Shown: piece after piece, positions 59,501 to 64,000 of the stretch | Layout of the letters: each line of letters starts with the position of its first letter | Position numbering within the stretch: the stretch's first letter is position 1 | From: Physella acuta | Lineage: Eukaryota > Mollusca > Gastropoda > Physidae | Reading direction: 5' to 3' | DNA: 64,000 bases | NCBI RefSeq assembly: GCF_028476545.1 | Contig: NW_026732992.1 | Span: 62,001 to 126,000 of the forward strand | The notes under the pieces: generated by a model | Told to the model about the DNA's origin: nothing | The model's database searches: none | Seen by the model: the letters and a program-made list of their open reading frames with translations, nothing else | Translations under genes and position numbers: made by a program

Positions 59501-62500
59501 AAACAAAAAATCAGATAAACTGATAAGAAGTAAATGTACTAAAAATCTTTAAATGGTTAATCTGGTGATATCATGACCTAGATTTATGGTTAAAAACTAA
59601 GATTCTGCAAAACGATTAATTAAATGAGAAAATATTATCGAGGTGCTTTGAGTGTTGTTAAGTTATGGTAGGACATTTGTGTTAATGCGTTAAAAGCTGT
59701 ATGTTACCAAAAAGTAAAAATGTTTTAACACCTTTGTATGTAGCCAAAAAGAATTGATGAGAAAATGTTTTAACACCTCTGTATGTAGCCAAAAAGAATT
59801 GATGAGAAAATGTTTTAACACCTCTGTATGTAGCCAAAAAGAATTGATGAGAAAATGTTTTAACACCTCTGTATGTAGCCAAAAAGAATTGATGAGAAAA
59901 TGTTTTCAGACCGCAGCATCCAACTGGAGACTACGGCTACAGGGAGGTGGAGGACGAATACGCTGGCTTGATGACAAAGAAAGAGAAAGATTGGATCATT
60001 AAGATTCAGCTCATACAACTTCAGACAGACAACCCATATTTAGATGATTATTATTATACAGTAAGATTTACATCACTGTTATTTCCCATTTGTGCCCAGG
60101 GTACATGGGGCAGATCAAGTAGAGTTTATCTGCTTCTAAGACCTCGGCATAAGAGATAATTTGGTCAGCACTATGCTCCAGCCGCCTTTGTTTCCCTAAC
60201 TTAAGTTAGGTATCCATCAGAGTTGGGTGGACTCATGGACATTGTACTGATTTGAACCCGGATTTGAACTTTCGGGTTAGCAGTCTAGCTCTCTACCGCT
60301 AGACCACGCTTTCCCATAAGCTTTACATAGTCTACTCCTTTTCAGATAGTACTCCCTATTGTCAACCTTTGTTAGATGATTATCATTAGACTGTGCTGAT
60401 TATGATTAGCTGATTACCATTACACATTACTTTCATCAAGTAGAGTTAAGCCAAGAAATGCTTTCTTGTCTCATGTTTTAGTACTATACGATGAAGAAAA
60501 AAGCTGCAGACAGAGAGAAAAATCAAGATGTCACTGGAGACAAATCAAACAACGAATTAGAACTGCTTATACCTAATATGGTCAAACTAGAACCTCGGAC
60601 GTATACACCAGGTAGGCCTCACATTATCTGATAGATTTAGTTTTTTTAGGTTTTAAATATGTTATTATCTGCCCTGCTTTCAGTGACGTTATCCTAAAAA
60701 AATCAAACCTCTATTGCACATCTACAAGTCTGTTGTTTCTTGCAGCTCAGTTTGAAGGATCTTTGGGGAGGCTTACAGCAGCCAGTGTCCACAACCCTCG
60801 TCAAATTATTGATGTATGTAGGAATGCCTCGCCAACCAATGAAAACTCTACCCAAAAGAGCGTAAGCAAAGAGCTAAGAAAATATCGTCAGCTCTTAATG
60901 GACATTGAAAAGGTGCTTTGTTTGCTTGTTTCTTCAGTTAATCATAAACCTTAGTTACAAATACATTAAAAGAAGTAAATAACTTATTTTTTCAACTTTT
61001 ACTCATCAATTTAATTGACATACGAAGTGAATTTGTTTTGCAGGGTTTCAATATTATCCTGGATGTGGATGATATAGAAAAAAAAGTGCTTGCTCTTCCT
61101 AGTGAAAATAGGTAACCCATAATGAACACTCCTATGGCCATCAGTAGTTTTTAAGTTATCAGGTGGTCAGCTCACCTCAATATAGTGTTTAACGGTGGTC
61201 AGCTCACCTCAATGTTAAAAGGTTGACATATCCCAGCATGCATGTTGTCTTGTATTACATGGGTTTTGTTGTTGTTGCAGATTGCCCCTGTTTGAGGAGA
61301 GGTTGGAGAAAATACAAGCTGTGTATGATTATTTTATGCAAGATGACAGTCTGAAGAATTTTTTGCCCACACTAGGTGTAAGGAAAGGTCGCAAGCTTTT
61401 AGCGCGACTCATGCCTCTACTAGACAAGGTAAAACTCTCTCCTGTCCTACCACATTCTTCTAGTACATACACAATAATTTGCTGGACATTTCATCTAATT
61501 ATAGTAAATAATACCATGAGGAATCTGTAGTGAAGTCAAAACTACAATCTGATTGGCAGGCTGGACCATACCATCCTCCCAACTTGAATCTGATTGGCCA
61601 TATATTGTCATTATGTAGAGATTTCACCTTCATATATTATGTTACCAGCTTCAGCCTTGTTAAGTGAATCATGATTGAGTCTAACAATGTATTGTTGATT
61701 GCAGGTCCAGTGGCTGTCTATTGTCACAGTGTTCTTGTCCCATTTGCCAATATTGATAAAAAAAGATCAAGATGAAGAAGTGAGTAACTCCCCAAACCAT
61801 TGTCTTTGTGTACTGGAGGTCTGGTACTGGTAATCAAATGTTAAAGAGAGCTGCACTATCCACAAATAGGTTTTATATCAATGGTTTTCTTGTGCTAGCA
61901 CTGGTTCTTCAATTTTCAAGGTTTTTTTTAAGTCAAGATAATTTTCTTAAAATAACTGGAAATATAATGAGTGAATGCAATGAAACACTTCTGCTGGTTG
62001 TTGAGGCTTCAATGTAGCTGATGTAGGGATGTCTAAATAAGTTTCTCCATTGACTATGGTTTTAAAACATGTTAGCATTTTAAATTTTTAAGTAATCATA
62101 GCTTGTATATCACTTTAAATTTGGTATGTGTAAATCACTGAGCTATTTAGACACGGTCATAATAAATATGAGTATTTTTTTCAGTATAAATTTTCCACAA
62201 TGGCTTGTGTTAAATTATTTTTGTAATTATTTTAAGTCATTTTAAAAACTATTTGTTTGGTCATACTGGAAGTAAAAATGTTATTCTGCCTGATGGTCAC
62301 TATGTTAAAATGAGCATCATATTAACTGGTTTCCCTGCTCATAACTTACTGCAGAGGATAAACAAGGGGAGACAATATTTTTAAGTAGTTGTTATAGGTA
62401 TTTAAATTTTATTTGGGTTGAAATATTTTTAAAATTCTTTTATCAGTTAAAGAATTATTATAATTCCAAAAACATGCTTCATATAATGAAGAAATATGTT

Positions 62501-63716
62501 TACTCTAACCAAATTATCTCAAAGTGTTTGTCTATGTGCTAGCAAAATGCTGTGCTTTGGTCACCTGTTACAGATGTTTGATTATTGTTTCCTACGTGCA
62601 GGGTCTGCAAGTGTTGATGCCCCCTCTGTCCAGGTACTTGAGCCAATGTGATCTGGAATGTTTGGTCCACTTTGCCACCATCTTACAGAAACATCCCAAA
62701 CAAAATGAAGAAGGTCTTTTACTACTGCTACACAACTCTGTAAGTTACTGCAAGTTTGACTCTATTTGAGCTGAAGTTATGAGAGGGTCAATAAAAGTTA
62801 CTGCAAGCTTGTAGAGCTAGATTTATGAGAGAGTCAGACACTAAGACTTTTATCAATTTACACAATTTATTTTTTGCACACAAAAATCTGACATTTTTTT
62901 TTCTAATGTAAGAAAACCCCTTTGACTTGTTCAGTATTTAAAGAAAAATGGCATTGATTGTTGTTAAAAGTGCCATAGGTTTGGCTTTACTGTGTTGTTG
63001 GTTCCACATTTTGGCCTGACTGTGTTGTTTCCTTATCTCCACAGTTCGGCATCTCTTTACTGTGTTGTTTAATCAAGGCAGGAGAAGATTACTTTAAAAA
63101 CACTTCCCCAATAGACATTGATAACCAGTTGAAGACACAATGGTAACTTAAATTATAAGCTTTTGATCACTCTTTCTTTCTCTCACTTCTAATGCTTTTA
63201 CTAAAGAAAGAAATTTTATTATTTACTGTGCATTTAAAATCTTCTTTAAAAAGTTGTATATTTATTTGTTGTTATATGAAGTGCTGACAGGCATATGTTG
63301 AGCTAATTTCTTGTTGTTATGTGAAGTGCTGACAGGTATATGTTGAGCTAATTTCTTGTTATGTGAAGTGTTGACAGGCATATGTTGAGCTCATTTCTTG
63401 TTATGTGAAGTGTTGACAGGCATATGTTGAGCTCAGTTCTTGTTGTTATGTGAAGTGTTGACAGGCATATGTTGAGCTCATGTCTTGAGCTGCTTGCTAT
63501 TGCAGGACACAGTTCATTGAGGAGTTTGTGGTCAGCTTGGAGACTGTCCCCACAGAGGAGCTGGCCTGGCCTGACATGCACCAGCCACAGGTGGGCGAGC
63601 ATGTGGACAGGTTCATCAACAACAAGCTGATTGGCTCCGTGGAAGATAAGCTGGCCCACTTCTCCAAGCCCAGACCCAAACACATGTTACACCAGGAGGT
63701 CAAAGTTGAATCATGA
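50524..63716 (+). CDS. PATL1: PAT1 homolog 1 (mRNA decapping / P-body scaffold), 20 coding exons
   Basis: Coding exons: 50524-50559, 53963-54074, 54175-54308, 54391-54477, 55560-55634, 57115-57240, 57445-57711, 57820-57931, 58020-58154, 58477-58582, 58749-58895, 59910-60060, 60482-60611, 60746-60912, 61044-61111, 61281-61428, 61705-61779, 62602-62739, 63045-63142, 63506-63716. All phases fit, giving 840 aa (human PATL1 is 770). Exon 1 (MALSRDDKRMFS) is the least certain. Residues about 30-50 (EEEDFDVLNEETFG) match the conserved acidic N-terminus that binds the DDX6/Me31B helicase. A Pro/Ser/Gly-rich middle (about 280-440) is followed by the conserved KDWIIKIQLIQLQTDNPYLD block (from about 470), QFEGSLGRLT-SVHNPRQIID, and the alpha-helical Pat C domain to the end (RKGRKLLARLMPLL, GISLLCCLIKAGED). 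PAT1 proteins join the LSM1-7 ring, DCP2 and CCR4-NOT in cytoplasmic P-bodies. Exon 7 has two in-frame acceptors (57445 or 57463, 18 nt apart). Confidence 0.93.
50755..50850. repeat. TCTAGA-rich block in PATL1 intron 1
   Basis: Dense CTAGATCTAGA words like those at 39720-40262 and in the Helitrons. The rest of intron 1 (50560-53962) is unique AT-rich sequence apart from the duplication at 51954. Confidence 0.6.
51954..52305. repeat. 178-bp tandem duplication in PATL1 intron 1
   Basis: Two copies starting at 51954 and 52132 share GGACTCTACTTCACCTGCCC, GTGTTCAAGTCATTTACTTT and TTTTCATATTTGCGCAGCA. They differ at roughly one base in ten, so the duplication is not recent. Confidence 0.9.
56083..57085. 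repeat. About 24-28-bp minisatellite in PATL1 intron 5
   Basis: About 40 copies of GATTGATTGAAACCTTGTGC plus TAACT or TAATT, with a variable number of ATTG steps. The last copies change to AAAGCTTGTGC. The array stops about 30 bp before the exon-6 acceptor at 57114, so it may supply branchpoint-like CTAAC words. Confidence 0.95.
59710..59907. repeat. 45-bp minisatellite abutting the PATL1 exon-12 acceptor
   Basis: Four copies of a unit with CACCTCTGTATGTAGCC and AAAAAGAATTGATGAGAAAA are followed by a final partial copy. In that copy ATGTTTTAACACC is replaced by ATGTTTTCAG/ACC, which is the true acceptor. The intron's last bases are therefore part of the repeat. Confidence 0.92.
60066..60316 (-). 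mobile_element. tRNA-derived SINE in PATL1 intron 12
   Basis: On the minus strand a tRNA-like head starts near 60316: A-box-like TGGTCTAGCGGTAGAG, anticodon-stem-like CTAGACTGCTAACCCG, and B box GTTCAAATCC at 60260-60269. A body of about 190 bp follows (AACTTAAGTTAGG, AGCATAGTGCTGACC, TTAGAAGCAGATAAACTC). Its tail ends almost at the exon-12 donor (60061). The tRNA part lacks a proper acceptor stem, so it is not a functional tRNA. The subfamily is not assigned. Confidence 0.6.
63265..63490. repeat. About 42-45-bp minisatellite before the PATL1 exon-20 acceptor
   Basis: Five copies of GTGAAGTGTTGACAGGCATA followed by TGTTGAGCTAATTTCTTG. They end within 20 bp of the acceptor at 63505. Confidence 0.9.
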
Positions 63717-64000
63717 CGTAGGTGCTAGCCTGGCTTGTCTGGTTTCATGTCCTGTGCTGTTAGAGTAACGGTTACCTAATGATGTCCTGTGGTGTTAAAG
63801 TAATGATTACCAAATGATGGATGCAATTTTTTCTCTCATTACTTACAAGAAAAGCTTGTTTTTTTTTATTTATTGAACCTACTGTATGGACCATACACAT
63901 GGTAGTATGTGCTGGGACTGCTTTGTTTGATACATTCTTACACCAGTTGTTGAGATTATTACTAAACAAATCTTGCTTTGCTAAAACCATACATTTTTTT
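63717..64000 (+). other. PATL1 3' UTR, window edge
   Basis: Sequence after the PATL1 stop is presumed 3' UTR. A short direct repeat (GATGTCCTGTGGTGTTA type, about 63745-63800) is present. No clear AATAAA is seen before the window ends. Confidence 0.5.

Noticed and set aside
60244-60316. tRNA gene on the minus strand
   Set aside because: A and B boxes are recognisable but the acceptor stem does not close and a SINE body follows, so it is a SINE head.

Overview
The window is animal nuclear DNA. It is AT-rich, its introns use GT-AG splice sites, and it carries three intron-bearing or metazoan-type genes in a sea of minisatellites and non-autonomous transposons. The protein families present (achaete-scute, DEAF-1 with a SAND domain, PAT1) fix it as metazoan. 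The AT-rich introns full of TCTAGA-like words, the tRNA-derived SINE and the Helitrons suggest a lophotrochozoan, probably a gastropod mollusc. That species guess is from general recall and is not shown by the sequence.

Layout. Bases 1-36,180 hold no gene I can support. They are packed with tandem arrays (units of 16, 17, 19, 22, 24, 27, 29, 31, 34, 60, 77 and 82 bp and others), several (TA)n tracts, poly-C tracts, one foldback element, two Helitron insertions in opposite orientation, and hAT-type MITEs. Bases 36,190-37,278 carry an achaete-scute-family proneural bHLH gene (+ strand) with a cluster of GGATTA words just upstream and a strong splice donor directly after the stop codon. Bases 44,347-50,096 carry a DEAF-1 homologue (- strand, 8 coding exons, 515 aa by my model). 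Bases 50,524-63,716 carry a PAT1 homolog 1 / PATL1 gene (+ strand, 20 coding exons, about 840 aa). DEAF1 and PATL1 are head to head, with 427 bp between their start codons, so they probably share a bidirectional promoter.

The most unusual signal is that minisatellites sit on splice junctions. In DEAF1 intron 5 the donor has been amplified to about 12 copies and the acceptor to about 23 copies. The acceptor of the last DEAF1 exon is duplicated so that two near-identical sites give two different C-termini. The DEAF1 stop codon itself lies inside a 38-bp repeat. Three PATL1 acceptors also abut tandem arrays. The DEAF1 model has no MYND finger, although that domain is normally C-terminal in DEAF-1. 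The transposon story is well resolved: one Helitron copy has two 5' ends and one 3' end, an empty target copy lies next to it, and a 200-bp hAT MITE with an 8-bp target duplication is nested inside it; the other Helitron copy preserves the empty site of that MITE.

Functionally the three genes are unrelated in pathway: a neural-fate transcription factor, a SAND-domain transcription regulator and a P-body mRNA-decay scaffold. All exon joins were made by eye from frame, splice consensus and family similarity.
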